A DNA stretch of 64,000 nt from Amycolatopsis alba DSM 44262. GTDB taxonomy: Bacteria > Actinomycetota > Actinomycetes > Mycobacteriales > Pseudonocardiaceae. Shown piece by piece: positions 39,513-49,017 of the stretch. The DNA is taken from assembly GCF_000384215.1 (NCBI RefSeq), contig NZ_KB913032.1:3241665-3305664 (forward strand), in the 5' to 3' direction. The notes under the pieces were generated by a model. That model ran no database searches, was not told where the DNA came from, and saw nothing but the letters and a program-made list of their open reading frames with translations. Position 1 is the first letter of the stretch. Every line of letters begins with the position of its first letter. Both the position numbers and the translations under genes were made by a program.

Positions 39513-41564
39513 CTACTTGCGCTCGTCCAGCGGGCGGGCGTTGAGGTGGTCGGCGAGCAGCTTCCGCGCGATCTCCTCCGGATCCTCCTCCGGCGGGAGC
39601 GGCGGAGGAGGCGGCGCGGGGCTCGCGTCCTCGTTGTAGAGGTCCTCGTCTTCCTCGACCGGCTCGGGCGGGAGCGGGATGTCCGGCTCGGCTGTGGTCA
39701 CCTTCGGCCGCTGGGGCTCCGGCTTCGGCGCTGGAGGCGCCGCGGGGGCGCTGGGCGCTTCGACGGACCGGCGGGTGAAGGACCGCTCAGCCGCGGGTGG
39801 CGGCGGCGCGGCCGCCTTGGGGACGGCGGCCTGCCGGGGCTGCGCGGCACCGTGGACGCACCGGACCTGCCAGTCCCCTTCGAAGACCGCCTTGAACGCG
39901 GCCGCGATGCGTTCGGTGTGCTGCGGCTCGGAAAGCCTGCGTGCCACGGGTTCCGCGTTGTGTGTGAGCGTGACGGCGTTGCCATCGACACTCACCACGC
40001 TCGCCTGCGTGAGCATCGCCCCGGTGACGGCGCCGCCGGGGACCTTGCGGATCGCGGCCTGCACCTGCGGCCAGCGACCGCGGATGCCGTCCACGTCCGT
40101 CGCGCCCGCCAAAGCCGCGGCAGGCGCGGGCGCGGCAGGGCGCTCGGCGACCGGCTCGGGCCGCGCCACCGGCTGGGCGACGGGTTGAGCGGTGGGTCGC
40201 GAGACGGGCTGGGGAGCCGGTGCGGCCTGCGGTGCCGGAGCGGGCGGCTGAGCGGGCGCGGCGGCTCGTTGCGACGGCCGCTGGAACTCCCGGACGGGCT
40301 CACCCGAGGGAGCGACGGGGGCAGGCGGCGCGGCCTGAGCGACCGGCGCGGCTTGGGCGGCTTGAGCGACCGGGACGGCTTGAACGGCGGCGGGCGCCGG
40401 AGCCGAAGCGGCGCGGCGCTCCAGCCGTTCGAGACGGGCGAGCAGCGCGTCGGTGCCCTCGGCGACCGAAGGCAGCAGCATCCGCGCCGTCAGCAGCTCC
40501 AGCACCAACCGGGGCGAGGTGGCGCCCCGCATCTCCAGGAGTCCATTGTGGACGATATCGGCGTACCGCGAGAGCGTGGCGGGCTCGAGTTTGCCCGCCT
40601 GCTCCTTCATCTTCTTGAGCTCGTCGTCCGGTGCGGAGACCAGCCCGCGCTCACCCGCGTCCGGCACCGAACGCAGCATCACGAGGTCGCGCAGGCGGTC
40701 GAGCAGGTCGGTGGCGAACCGGCGCGGGTCGTGCCCGGCCTCGGCGAGGTTCTCGACGGTGGTGAACACCGCGGACGCGTCGTCCGCGGCCAGCGCGTCG
40801 ACCATGCCGTCGATGAGCGCGACGTCGGTGACGCCCAGCAGGGACACCGCACGCGAGTAGTCGACGCCGTCCGGCCCGGCTCCGGCCAGCAGCTGGTCCA
40901 GCACCGATTGCGTGTCCCGCGCCGAACCACCGCCCGCGCGGATGACCAGCGGGTACACGGCGGGCTCGACCTTCGCGCCTTCGTCCGCGACGTTGCGTTC
41001 GAGCAGTTCGCGCATGGAACTCGGCGGGATCAGCCGGAAGGGGTAGTGGTGCGTCCGCGACCGGATGGTGGGCAGCACCTTGTCCGGTTCGGTGGTCGCG
41101 AAGATGAAGATCAGGTGCTCCGGCGGCTCTTCCACGATCTTCAGCAGGGCGTTGAAGCCCTGCGTGGTGACCATGTGCGCCTCGTCGATGATGAAGACGC
41201 GGTAGCGCGAGTCCGCCGGGGCGTAGAAGGCCCTGTCCCGCAGTTCGCGGGCGTCGTCGACACCACCGTGGCTGGCGGCGTCGAGTTCGGTGACGTCGAC
41301 ACTGCCGGGGCCTTCGGGCGCGAGGTTCCGGCACGAGTTGCACTCGCCGCACGGATCCGGCGTCGGGCCCTTCGCGCAGTTCAGCGAACGCGCCATGATG
41401 CGCGCGCTCGACGTCTTGCCGCAGCCTCGCGGGCCGGAGAAGAGGTAGGCGTGGTTGATGCGACCGGCGGCCAGCGCGATGCGCAGCGGATCGGTCACAT
41501 GCTCCTGCCCGACGACCTCGGCGAAGGTAGCCGGACGGTACTTTCGGTATAGAGCTAATGCCAC
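39513..41564 (-). CDS. dnaX: DNA polymerase III subunit gamma/tau
   Basis: 683 residues. ATPase of the clamp loader. Begins ALALYRKYRPATFAEVVGQE, Walker A GPRGCGKT (44-51), zinc cysteines in LNCAKGPTPDPCGECNSC, DEAHMV, and sensor SRTHHYPFR. A Pro/Ala-rich linker spans about 435-540, then a tau-like C-terminus ends with acidic EDEDLYNEDASPAPPPPP. GTG 41564 is chosen because the conserved N-terminus begins at the next codon. It starts 30 bp from the divergent methyltransferase-like gene. Confidence 0.96.
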   Translation of the reverse strand: MALALYRKYRPATFAEVVGQEHVTDPLRIALAAGRINHAYLFSGPRGCGKTSSARIMARSLNCAKGPTPDPCGECNSCRNLAPEGPGSVDVTELDAASHGGVDDARELRDRAFYAPADSRYRVFIIDEAHMVTTQGFNALLKIVEEPPEHLIFIFATTEPDKVLPTIRSRTHHYPFRLIPPSSMRELLERNVADEGAKVEPAVYPLVIRAGGGSARDTQSVLDQLLAGAGPDGVDYSRAVSLLGVTDVALIDGMVDALAADDASAVFTTVENLAEAGHDPRRFATDLLDRLRDLVMLRSVPDAGERGLVSAPDDELKKMKEQAGKLEPATLSRYADIVHNGLLEMRGATSPRLVLELLTARMLLPSVAEGTDALLARLERLERRAASAPAPAAVQAVPVAQAAQAAPVAQAAPPAPVAPSGEPVREFQRPSQRAAAPAQPPAPAPQAAPAPQPVSRPTAQPVAQPVARPEPVAERPAAPAPAAALAGATDVDGIRGRWPQVQAAIRKVPGGAVTGAMLTQASVVSVDGNAVTLTHNAEPVARRLSEPQHTERIAAAFKAVFEGDWQVRCVHGAAQPRQAAVPKAAAPPPPAAERSFTRRSVEAPSAPAAPPAPKPEPQRPKVTTAEPDIPLPPEPVEEDEDLYNEDASPAPPPPPLPPEEDPEEIARKLLADHLNARPLDERK

Positions 41565-41594
41565 GGCCGCGAGACTACCGGGAGGGCCCGACAG

Positions 41595-42428
41595 GTGAGA
41601 CCGGTACCGACCCCCGGCACGTATCCGGTGCGCTTCGGCACCGCGGAGCTGCTCCATGACGCCGACCGCCCCAACGGCTGGATGATCTCGGTCGACGGCG
41701 TCGCCCAGTCGCACGTCAACCTCGACGATCCCACCGACCTCGAGTTCGACTACGTCCGCCGTATCGCCGACGTCGTCGACTGCCTCGGCGAAGGACCACT
41801 CGACGCGCTGCACGTCGGCGGAGCGGCCTGCACGCTTCCCCGCTACATCGCCGCCACGCGGCCTCGCTCACGACAGCTGGTGTTCGACGCCGACGGCGAA
41901 CTCGTCGCGCTCGTACGCGAGCAGCTGGGACTGAAGGGGCTGAAGGTCCGTGTCGGCGACGGCCGCGAAGGCGTCTCCGCGAGGTACGACGCTTCGGCCG
42001 ACCTGGTCATCGTGGACGCCTTCGAACGCGGAGTCCTGGCTGGCGGGCTCGCGACCGTGGAGTTCACGAACGAGATCGCGCGGGTCCTCCGCCCGGCCGG
42101 AACCTACGTCGCCAACGTCTCGGACGGCCCGAACCTGCCGTTCCTTCGCCGGTTCCTGGCGACACTGGCGACGTCTTTCCCCCACCTGGCCCTGCTCGCG
42201 GAACCGGGCGTCCTCCGGGGCCGCCGCTTCGGCAACATCGTGGTCGCCGCCTCGCGTATCGAACTCCCGGTCAAGGACCTGACCCGCCGTGCCGCGTCAT
42301 CCGCCTACCCTGCCCGCTGCGTCGCCGGAAACGACCTACGCGACCTGCAAGGCAAGGCGAAACCCGTCACGGACGCCGAAGCCCTGCCGTCGCCGACCCC
42401 ACCAAAAGACGTCTTCGGGATCTTCTAA
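41595..42428 (+). CDS. Spermidine-synthase-like SAM methyltransferase-fold protein
   Basis: 277 residues. Rossmann fold of the polyamine-synthase/SAM group: ALHVGGAACTLPRYIAATRP (nucleotide-binding loop), LVFDADGELVALVRE and DLVIVDAFERGVLAGG. Typical of small actinobacterial spermidine-synthase-like proteins whose substrates are unknown. GTG 41595 has AGGTGAG-like context and gives an N-terminus that fits. It converges on the SRP RNA gene. Confidence 0.78.
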   Translation: MRPVPTPGTYPVRFGTAELLHDADRPNGWMISVDGVAQSHVNLDDPTDLEFDYVRRIADVVDCLGEGPLDALHVGGAACTLPRYIAATRPRSRQLVFDADGELVALVREQLGLKGLKVRVGDGREGVSARYDASADLVIVDAFERGVLAGGLATVEFTNEIARVLRPAGTYVANVSDGPNLPFLRRFLATLATSFPHLALLAEPGVLRGRRFGNIVVAASRIELPVKDLTRRAASSAYPARCVAGNDLRDLQGKAKPVTDAEALPSPTPPKDVFGIF

Positions 42429-42489
42429 TGAGGGGAAAGGCAACGTGTCGTGGCATTGGGGACGACCGGGTATCGGGTGACTCGACGTC

Positions 42490-42545
42490 ATGTCTCGAAG
42501 GCCCCCTGTGGGACGTTCAACGTCCTGAAGGCCCCCTTTGAGACA
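42490..42545. repeat. Divergent palindrome, family-B-like
   Basis: TGTCTC and GAGACA ends enclose AAGGCCCCC-type arms and a centre GGACGTTCAACGTCC that is a perfect palindrome. It resembles the family-B stem in its AAGGCCCC element but with different outer arms. It lies about 60 bp after the methyltransferase-like gene. The 404-bp spacer 42429-42832 otherwise holds the SRP RNA. Confidence 0.65.
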
Positions 42546-42673
42546 TCCCGAAGTGCGGCCGAGGGCACCAGAACCCGGCAGGGCACTTTCGCCTTTCCCC
42601 TCAATAAACCGCACTCCGGTCGCCCGAGCGACCAACCGCGGGGGTCCGGAGGCGAAGCCCGCCGGGCAGGTTT

Positions 42674-42686
42674 GGGGTCGCACCCC
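42674..42686 (-). terminator. Short hairpin downstream of SRP RNA
   Basis: GGGGT-GCG-ACCCC, 5-bp stem, about 9 bases past the SRP RNA 3' end, preceded on the minus strand by TTATTTTC. Possible terminator, weak. Confidence 0.35.
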
Positions 42687-42694
42687 GAAAATAA

Positions 42695-42790
42695 GGCGGA
42701 TCCCGCGCACCCGTCAGAGCTTGCTTATCCTTGCTGCCTTCCGGCCCTGGGGAGGTTCACAAGATGGACGCCGCGCGGGATCCGAGGACC
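42695..42790 (-). ncRNA. ffs: Signal recognition particle RNA (4.5S, small bacterial type)
   Basis: On the minus strand the conserved SRP apical stem is present: CCCCAGGGCCGGAAGGCAGC with the GGAA tetraloop, and AGCAAGGATAAGCAAG follows. The closing helix CGGATCCCGCGC (42784-42773) pairs perfectly with GCGCGGGATCCG (42708-42697). Length near 96 nt fits the short actinobacterial SRP RNA. It works with Ffh in co-translational membrane targeting. Ends are approximate. SRP RNA commonly lies near dnaX in actinobacteria. Confidence 0.93.
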
Positions 42791-42832
42791 AGTGTAGTCA
42801 CTCCCGTCCGGACATGGAGGACAGTGGGGGGT

Positions 42833-43723
42833 ATGAGTACTCCGACCTGGGAAGATGTCCTGAAAGCCGCCGAAGCCGTCCACCCGTTCGTGCGACGCAC
42901 GCCGGTGTTGCGCGCGGAGGTCGACGGGCGGCCGCTGGTCCTCAAGCTGGAGCATCTGCAGCGGAGCGGATCGTTCAAACTGCGGGGCGCGGTGAACGCG
43001 CTGGTGAGCGGGCCGTTGCCGGAGCGGGTGCTGACGGCGTCCGGCGGGAACCACGGGCTGGGTGTGGCGACGGCGGCTTCGCTGCTGAATCTGCCTGCGA
43101 CGGTGTACGTGCCGGAGTCGGCTCCGCAGGCGAAGACGGCCAGGATCGAGGCCGCCGGCGCGAAACTCATCCGCCATGGCGCGACGTACGCCGAGGCGGC
43201 CGCGAAGGCGCTCGAAAGCGCCTCTGAGCCGGGGACGCGGTACTTGCACGCGTATGACGACCCCATCGTCGTCGCCGGTCAGGGCACCGTCGCGGCGGAA
43301 GTGGTCCAGGACGCGCCGGACGTCGACGCGTTCCTGGTCGCGGTCGGCGGTGGCGGGCTGGTCGCGGGGACGTCGCTGGCCGGGTTGCCGACGTTCGCCG
43401 CCGAACCGGAGCGGTGCCGTGCGCTCGGCGCGGCGCTGGAGGCGGGGGAACCGGTGGACGTGGAGATCGACTCGGTGGCGGCGTCCGCGCTGGGCGCGAC
43501 CAGGATCGGGAGCGTCCCGTTCGCCGTGCTCCGCGATCGGGTGACGTCCGTGCTGGTCAGCGACGCGGAACTGCTCGCCGCGCGGGACCGGCTCTGGGAG
43601 GAGTTCCGCCTCGCCGTCGAACCGGCCGCCGCGGTCGGTTTCGCCGCGTGGCTGACCGGGCGGACCGAGGGCGAGCTGCCCTGCGTCGTCCTGTGCGGCG
43701 CGAACAGCGAGTGGACTCCCTGA
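42833..43723 (+). CDS. PLP-dependent threonine/serine dehydratase family protein
   Basis: 296 residues. Fold type II PLP enzyme: SFKLRGA with Lys49 forming the internal aldimine, ASGGNHG binding phosphate, and VGGGGLVAG binding the cofactor. No C-terminal ACT domain, so it resembles catabolic threonine dehydratase or serine racemase rather than feedback-regulated IlvA. ATG 42833 is chosen because the start further upstream (42731) lies within SRP RNA. Its stop is 1 bp from the convergent histidine-kinase stop. Confidence 0.85.
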   Translation: MSTPTWEDVLKAAEAVHPFVRRTPVLRAEVDGRPLVLKLEHLQRSGSFKLRGAVNALVSGPLPERVLTASGGNHGLGVATAASLLNLPATVYVPESAPQAKTARIEAAGAKLIRHGATYAEAAAKALESASEPGTRYLHAYDDPIVVAGQGTVAAEVVQDAPDVDAFLVAVGGGGLVAGTSLAGLPTFAAEPERCRALGAALEAGEPVDVEIDSVAASALGATRIGSVPFAVLRDRVTSVLVSDAELLAARDRLWEEFRLAVEPAAAVGFAAWLTGRTEGELPCVVLCGANSEWTP

Positions 43724-43724
43724 A

Positions 43725-45197
43725 TCAGCCCGCCCGCAGCGCGACCCGGAACTCCGTCCGCCCCGGACGGCTGGTGACCCCGACCTGCCCGCCGTGCGCG
43801 GCGACGACGGCCGCGACGATCGCCAGCCCGAGTCCGGTGCTGCCCGCCGCCCGCGACCGCGAATCGTCACCGCGGGCGAAACGTTCGAAGACCTCGGGGA
43901 GGATCTCCGCCGGGATTCCCGGCCCACTGTCGACAATGGACAGTGTCGCCATCGAATCCACTATGGACAAGGAAGCGGTGACCTCGGTGCCGTCCGGGGT
44001 GTGCGTGCGCGCGTTGCCCAGCAGGTTGATCACCACCTGATGCAGCTGATCCGCGTCGCCGAGGACGGTGATCGGCTCCGGCGGGACCTCCAGCCGCCAT
44101 TTGTGCCCCGGCCCGGCGACGTGCGCGTCGGCGACGGCGTCCGCGACCAGTCGGGAGAGATCGACCGGCTGGTGCACCACCGGACGGCCGGAATCGAGCC
44201 GGGCGAGCAGCAGCAGATCCTCGACGAGGCCGGTCATCCGCGTCGATTCCGACTCCACCCTGCCCATCGCGAACGCGATGTCCGGCGGCACCTCGGAACC
44301 GGACCGCCGGGTGAGTTCCGCATAGCCGCGGATGGCCGCGAGCGGGGTCCGGAGTTCGTGGCTGGCGTCCGCGACGAACCGGCGGACCCGGCTTTCACTG
44401 GCCTGCCTGGCGGAAAGCGCGTTCGAGATGTGGCCGAGCATGCGGTTGAGCGCGAAGCCGACCTTGCCGACTTCGGTCCGCGGGTCTGTGTCCACTTCGG
44501 ACACTCGTTCGGACAACGCGACTTCGCCGCGGTCCAGCGGGAGTTCGGCGACCCTGGTCGCGGTGGCGGCCAGCCGGTCGAGGGGTTTCATGGTGCGCCG
44601 CACGGTCACCGCGCCGAGCGCGCCCGCCAGCAGGATACCGCCGACGGCCACCCCGCCGAAGATGAAACCCAGGTTCCACAACGTGTCCGTGACGTCCTTG
44701 GTGGGCAGACCGGTGATCGCGACCCCGCCACTGGACGTCTGCTTCGCGACCAAGCGGTACTCACCGAGAGACCCGAGATCCACGTCGCGAGGTTCGTTGC
44801 CCAGCCCCGACCTCAGCAGGGCGGCGATCTGCGGCTTGCTGATCTCGTCGTGGGGGAACGGTTCGGCGACCTTCGCGTCGTAGCTGGACCGGAGCACGGC
44901 GGCGAGCACGCGGCCGTCCGGGAACACGTTCACGAACAGTGAACCGGTGCTCTGCCCGTAGGCGCGCAGGCCCTCGGGAACCCTTTCCCCGCCGGGACGG
45001 CCCGGTGGCGGCGGGCGGCTCGCGCGTTCACTGGTCTCGTGGAGCCGCGCGTCGAGCTGGCCGAGCAGGAAGTCCCGCAACGCCAGTTCGGTCACCACGC
45101 CCACCACCAGGCAGACGAGCGCGAGCAGCCCAGCGACCTGCGCGATCAACCGCCGCCGCAGGGACCAAGGCCGCCTAACCCGCGGGCTTGAGGACAT
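43725..45197 (-). CDS. Sensor histidine kinase (TrcS-like)
   Basis: 490 residues. First span 17-39, extracellular domain 40-170, second span about 180-205, HAMP (RTMKPLDRLAATATRVAE), DHp with SHELRTPLAAIRGYAELTRR (phosphorylated His), N box NLLGNARTHT, and G1/G2 boxes DSGPGIP and GSTGLGLAI. Cognate of the response regulator whose gene overlaps by 23 bp. The mycobacterial TrcRS and related pairs share this layout. The signal is unknown. Confidence 0.93.
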   Translation of the reverse strand: MSSSPRVRRPWSLRRRLIAQVAGLLALVCLVVGVVTELALRDFLLGQLDARLHETSERASRPPPPGRPGGERVPEGLRAYGQSTGSLFVNVFPDGRVLAAVLRSSYDAKVAEPFPHDEISKPQIAALLRSGLGNEPRDVDLGSLGEYRLVAKQTSSGGVAITGLPTKDVTDTLWNLGFIFGGVAVGGILLAGALGAVTVRRTMKPLDRLAATATRVAELPLDRGEVALSERVSEVDTDPRTEVGKVGFALNRMLGHISNALSARQASESRVRRFVADASHELRTPLAAIRGYAELTRRSGSEVPPDIAFAMGRVESESTRMTGLVEDLLLLARLDSGRPVVHQPVDLSRLVADAVADAHVAGPGHKWRLEVPPEPITVLGDADQLHQVVINLLGNARTHTPDGTEVTASLSIVDSMATLSIVDSGPGIPAEILPEVFERFARGDDSRSRAAGSTGLGLAIVAAVVAAHGGQVGVTSRPGRTEFRVALRAG

Positions 45198-45924
45198 ACC
45201 CGGCGCCGCGCATCGTGTGGATCATCGGCTCCCTGTCGGCGTCGATCTTCTTGCGGAGGTAGGAAATGTACAGCTCGACGATGTTGGCCTGGCCGCCGAA
45301 GTCGTAGCTCCACACCCGGTCCAGGATCTGCGCCTTCGACAGCACTCGCTTCGGGTTGCGCATGAGGTAGCGCAGCAGTTCGAACTCGGTCGCGGTCAGC
45401 GGCACCAGATCGCCGCCGCGGTGCACCTCGCGGCTGTCCTCGTCCAGGGTCAGGTCGCCGACGACCAGCGTCGAACCGCTCGGCCCGGCGACCCCGCCCG
45501 CGCGCCGGAGCAGCGCGCGCAACCGCAACGCGACCTCCTCCAGACTGAACGGCTTGGTGACGTAGTCGTCGCCGCCCGCGGTGAGCCCGGCGATCCGGTC
45601 CTCCACCGCGTCCTTCGCGGTCAGGAACAGCACCGGCAGGTTGGGCACCTCGGAACGCAGGCGGCGCAGGACGTCCAGGCCGCTCATATCCGGCAGCATG
45701 ACGTCGAGGACCACCGCGTCCGGCCGGAATTCCCTGGCGACGCGGACGGCCTCGGCGCCGTCGCCCGCGGTGCGGATGTCCCAGCCCTCCATGCGCAGGG
45801 CCATCGACACGAGCTCGGACAAGGTCGCCTCGTCGTCGACGACCAGCACCCGCACGGGGCTGCCGTCGGCGCGGCGCAGGCCGGCCTTCGCGGAACCGGA
45901 CGAAGGGACGCTCACACTGGTCAT
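45175..45924 (-). CDS. OmpR-family response regulator (TrcR-like)
   Basis: 249 residues. Receiver domain with acidic pocket VVDDE, phosphoacceptor Asp in VVLDVMLPD, and Lys in FLTAKD. OmpR winged helix from about 155 (TATEFELLRYLMRNPKRVLSKAQIL; ELYISYLRKKID). ATG 45924 begins MTSVSV and the receiver follows after a 24-residue tail; an upstream in-frame start at 45993 is less likely. Divergent by 169 bp from the DUF5666-like gene, which it may control. Confidence 0.94.
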   Translation of the reverse strand: MTSVSVPSSGSAKAGLRRADGSPVRVLVVDDEATLSELVSMALRMEGWDIRTAGDGAEAVRVAREFRPDAVVLDVMLPDMSGLDVLRRLRSEVPNLPVLFLTAKDAVEDRIAGLTAGGDDYVTKPFSLEEVALRLRALLRRAGGVAGPSGSTLVVGDLTLDEDSREVHRGGDLVPLTATEFELLRYLMRNPKRVLSKAQILDRVWSYDFGGQANIVELYISYLRKKIDADREPMIHTMRGAGYVLKPAG

Positions 45925-46093
45925 GGTGCCATCCTGGGCGGCGTCGATGAGCCCTCTCTGTGTCCCGCCTGTGCGTTTCCTGTGAACGATCACCCGGCCG
46001 GGCGGGAATCACAGCGCGAACCCACCGACGGCACAGCTTCCGCACAGCGACGGCGCCGAGCATGGCCGCAACCGAGTACACGGAGGCGACCAG

Positions 46094-46723
46094 ATGACCG
46101 AACCGACCAAACCCGCCGAACCCCCGGCGGGCGAGACCGCCGCCTGGGGCGCGCCCGCGCCGGCCGGTGAACCGAAGAAGGCCTGGTCGGGCCGCAAGAC
46201 CGCGATCGCGGCCGGGGTGGCGGTGGTGATCGCCGCCGGTGGCGGGGCCGCGATCTGGGCCGGGACCGCCGCGAACGGCTCCGAACAGGGCCAGATGACG
46301 GGCGGACCCGGCGGCGGCCGGATGCTCTTCGGCCCCGGCGGAGGTATGCCGCGTGACGCGCTGCATGGCGATTTCGTCGTCTCCGACGGCAAGGGCGGCT
46401 ACAGCACCGAACGGATGCAGACCGGCGAGGTCACCGAGATCAGCGCGACGTCGATCAGCCTGACCAGCAAGGACGGCTACAAGCAGGTCTACACGATCGA
46501 CGCGTCGACCAAGAAGACCGGCGATCCCAAGACCGGTCAGACGGTGACGGTGAACGCCAAGGTCACCGGGAACACCGCGACGGCGACGAGCATCGGCAAT
46601 CCAGGGCAGAACCAGCGCGGCCAGAACGGTGGCCAGCGGGGTCAGGGCCGGCCAGGCCAGGGTCAGCCAGGACAAGGACAGCTGGGCCAGGACGGGCCGG
46701 GCGGACCGCCGCCCGGTTACTGA
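46094..46723 (+). CDS. Membrane-anchored DUF5666-like protein
   Basis: 209 residues. Pro-rich cytosolic head, single membrane anchor at about 36-57, a Gly-rich stretch, then a small beta-barrel-like domain at about 100-165 (GEVTEISATSISLTSKDGYKQVYTIDASTK) fitting DUF5666, and a Gln/Gly-rich repetitive tail (GQGRPGQGQPGQGQLGQ). Extracellular, function unknown. It is divergent from the TrcRS-like pair; DUF5666 proteins often accompany such systems. Its stop overlaps the following minus-strand gene by 7 bp. Confidence 0.78.
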   Translation: MTEPTKPAEPPAGETAAWGAPAPAGEPKKAWSGRKTAIAAGVAVVIAAGGGAAIWAGTAANGSEQGQMTGGPGGGRMLFGPGGGMPRDALHGDFVVSDGKGGYSTERMQTGEVTEISATSISLTSKDGYKQVYTIDASTKKTGDPKTGQTVTVNAKVTGNTATATSIGNPGQNQRGQNGGQRGQGRPGQGQPGQGQLGQDGPGGPPPGY

Positions 46724-47789
46724 CGCACGGCGTCGAGCAGCGCGGCGGCCGTCTCGGCGGGTTCCTGCCCGGAGGTGTCGAGGACGACGCGGTCGCCGCC
46801 GGAGGCACGCATCCGGGCCGCCTCGGTGATCGCGCGGGCGGCCACCCGGTCCCGCACACCGGGTGGCGCGCCGCGGAGTTCGTCACCGGCCAGCAACGCG
46901 GATCCGCCCTCGGCCCGGCGCCGGACGCGCTCGGTGAGCGTCGGGTCGTCCGCGTCGAGGTGGACGACGGCGACCTCCTTGAAGACCTGCCTGTGCTCAG
47001 GAAGGAATTCCCTGGCGACCACGAGCAGCTGCCGCGCTCCGGCCTCGCGGTAGCCGCTCCAGACGGCCGCGAGATTCGCCGCCTGCACGGCGGGATCCGG
47101 GCCAGGGCAAACGAATCCGAGCTGCGCGAGATCGACGTAGGCGACCGGCGTTTCCTCTTGCCACAGCTCCCGCAGCACACTCCACGCGGCCGTCGACTTG
47201 CCGACCGCCGTCGGTCCGGTCACCACGGTCACCGGGCCGGGCAGCGGCGCCACGGGATCCGGCGGGCGGACCGGGCCGCCTGCCGCGACGCAGCGGGAGA
47301 ACAAGGCTTCCACGGTCTCCTCTGGAGACTGCCCTGTCGTGTCCATCGCCTCGCCGAAACCCATGCGGTCGTAGGCGTCCGCGATCGCGAAGAGATCGGG
47401 CAGAAGGCTTTCGGGCGAACCACGGCCGAGGAAGCGGCTCCGGAGTTCGTCGCGATCGCAGGTCAGCCGGACGAGCGTGAGCTCGAAGTCGCGGCCCTCG
47501 AAGTCCCGCTCGACACCGTTTTCGGGGTCCACGACCCCGGACACGACGAGCTGTCCGGCACCCCAGTGGCGCAGGATCTCCAGTACCCGCAGCAGGTTCG
47601 CCGCCTTGATCGCGTGCGAGGCCTCGCCACCGCCCGGTGGCGGGCCGATCAGCCCGAGCTGGTCGATGTCGACGTACGCGACGTTGCCGCCCGCTTCGAC
47701 GAGACGGCGGTACAACCCCCAGCCGGTGGTCGTTTTCCCCGCCCCGGCGCGCCGGTCGTCCAGAGCACGGGCGCCTTGTTGATCCCCAT
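46717..47789 (-). pseudogene. Twin P-loop ATPase/kinase with a frameshift in the first Walker A
   Basis: Two tandem kinase-like halves. From ATG 47789 the frame reads MGINKAPVLWTTGAPG, then jumps frame inside the Walker A: the second frame continues AGKTTTGWGLYRRLVEAGG and runs to the stop at 46717 with a second Walker A GPTAVGKST. Both halves share a VAYVDxxQLGx element. A single missing G in the GGGG run at 47742-47745 explains everything. Either a sequencing error or a real deletion; the rest (about 350 residues) is intact and shows no decay. Its function (small-molecule kinase) is uncertain. Confidence 0.72.
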
Positions 47790-47841
47790 GGCTTGTGATC
47801 TTAGGAACCCCTGTCCAGTGAAATAGGGCAGAGTTGGGTTC

Positions 47842-49017
47842 GTGCGGGACATCAGTGGGTCGCTGGCGAGACAGGCGTGCGCGGTCGCGGCCGTCTGCCT
47901 GGTCGCCGACGCCGGGCTGTTCCTCATCTCCGGGCCGCCGCTCTCGCTGGGCTGGCAGGCGTGGGTGGTGCTGATCGGCGGGATCCTCGCCAACACCGCG
48001 CTCGCCGGGCCTTCGCGCTATTCCGGCTGGGTCTCGGCCGCGCACGGCGCGCTGCTCATCGCCGCGCCGCTCCTGCTGTACCCGTTCGACCACTACCTGC
48101 AGGCCACCCACGCGGGCGTGCTGATCGCGGGATATCGCGCGGGCGCCTGGCTTTCGACCAAACCGGCGCTGGCGGCGCTGGCCGTGATGATCGCCGGGCT
48201 CTTCGCCTGCATCCTCATCCCGGCCGATCGGGGTGACCGGGACTGGCGGCTGGTGCTCATCAACGTCGGCGTGACCGGACTGCTGCCGTGGATGGTCGGC
48301 CGCTACACGACCGCCCGGCGCGCGTACATCGCCGACCTCCAGCGCGCGGAGGAACAGCGACAGCAGCACGAAGCCGAAGCGGTGCGCCGCGCGGTCGCCG
48401 AAGAGCGCACGACGATCGCCCGCGACCTGCACGACGTGATCTCCCACCACGTCAGCGCGATCGGCGTGCACGCCGGGGCCGCCCGGCTCGGGCTGCCCGA
48501 AGGTGAATCCCCCGTGCGGCGTTCGCTCTCGGCCGTCGAATCGTCGAGCCGGTCCGCGATGGCCGATCTGCGGCGCCTGCTGGATCTGTTGCACGGCAAG
48601 GAGAACGACGACGCGCAACGACAGCCGGGGCTGGACAACCTCGACGAACTGCTCGACAACCTCCGCACCGCCGGCCTGCCCGTGCGGCTGACCAGCAACG
48701 GCGGGCCGCGGGAACTCCCCGGCTCGGTGGACATCGCGCTGTACCGCATCGCGCAGGAAGCGCTGACGAACGCACTCCGGCACGGCTCCGGCGGAACGGT
48801 CCGGATCGACCTCACCTACCGGCAGACGGAAATCGTCCTCTCGATCACGAACGAGATCGGCCGCCCGGCCCGGCGCCCGTCGGCCGAGTCGACGAAACGC
48901 GGCCTCGCCGGGATCAGGCAGCGGGTCGCGTTGTTCGGCGGGCAGGCGGAATGCGGGCCGCTCGACGACGGGTGGCACTGGCGGGTTCGAGTCGGATTTC
49001 CTTTGGAGGCGGAGTGA
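47842..49017 (+). CDS. Sensor histidine kinase, HisKA_3/NarL type
   Basis: 391 residues. Four or five membrane spans at about 10-145, a coiled region, then HisKA_3 with ARDLHDVISHHVSAIGVHAG (phospho-His in LHD) and an HATPase_c domain (RIAQEALTNALRHG). Paired with the LuxR-type regulator that starts inside its stop codon (GTGA). GTG 47842 starts MRDISGSLA. The signal is unknown; related actinobacterial pairs respond to envelope or antibiotic stress. Confidence 0.92.
   Translation: MRDISGSLARQACAVAAVCLVADAGLFLISGPPLSLGWQAWVVLIGGILANTALAGPSRYSGWVSAAHGALLIAAPLLLYPFDHYLQATHAGVLIAGYRAGAWLSTKPALAALAVMIAGLFACILIPADRGDRDWRLVLINVGVTGLLPWMVGRYTTARRAYIADLQRAEEQRQQHEAEAVRRAVAEERTTIARDLHDVISHHVSAIGVHAGAARLGLPEGESPVRRSLSAVESSSRSAMADLRRLLDLLHGKENDDAQRQPGLDNLDELLDNLRTAGLPVRLTSNGGPRELPGSVDIALYRIAQEALTNALRHGSGGTVRIDLTYRQTEIVLSITNEIGRPARRPSAESTKRGLAGIRQRVALFGGQAECGPLDDGWHWRVRVGFPLEAE

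Noticed and set aside
42731..42832. Extended N-terminus of the PLP dehydratase from 42731
   Set aside because: That segment is the SRP RNA on the opposite strand; the enzyme homology starts after ATG 42833.
47741..47746. Programmed ribosomal frameshift in the twin P-loop ATPase
   Set aside because: No slippery heptamer with downstream pseudoknot is apparent, and the break falls in a Walker A that must be intact; deletion or sequencing error is simpler.
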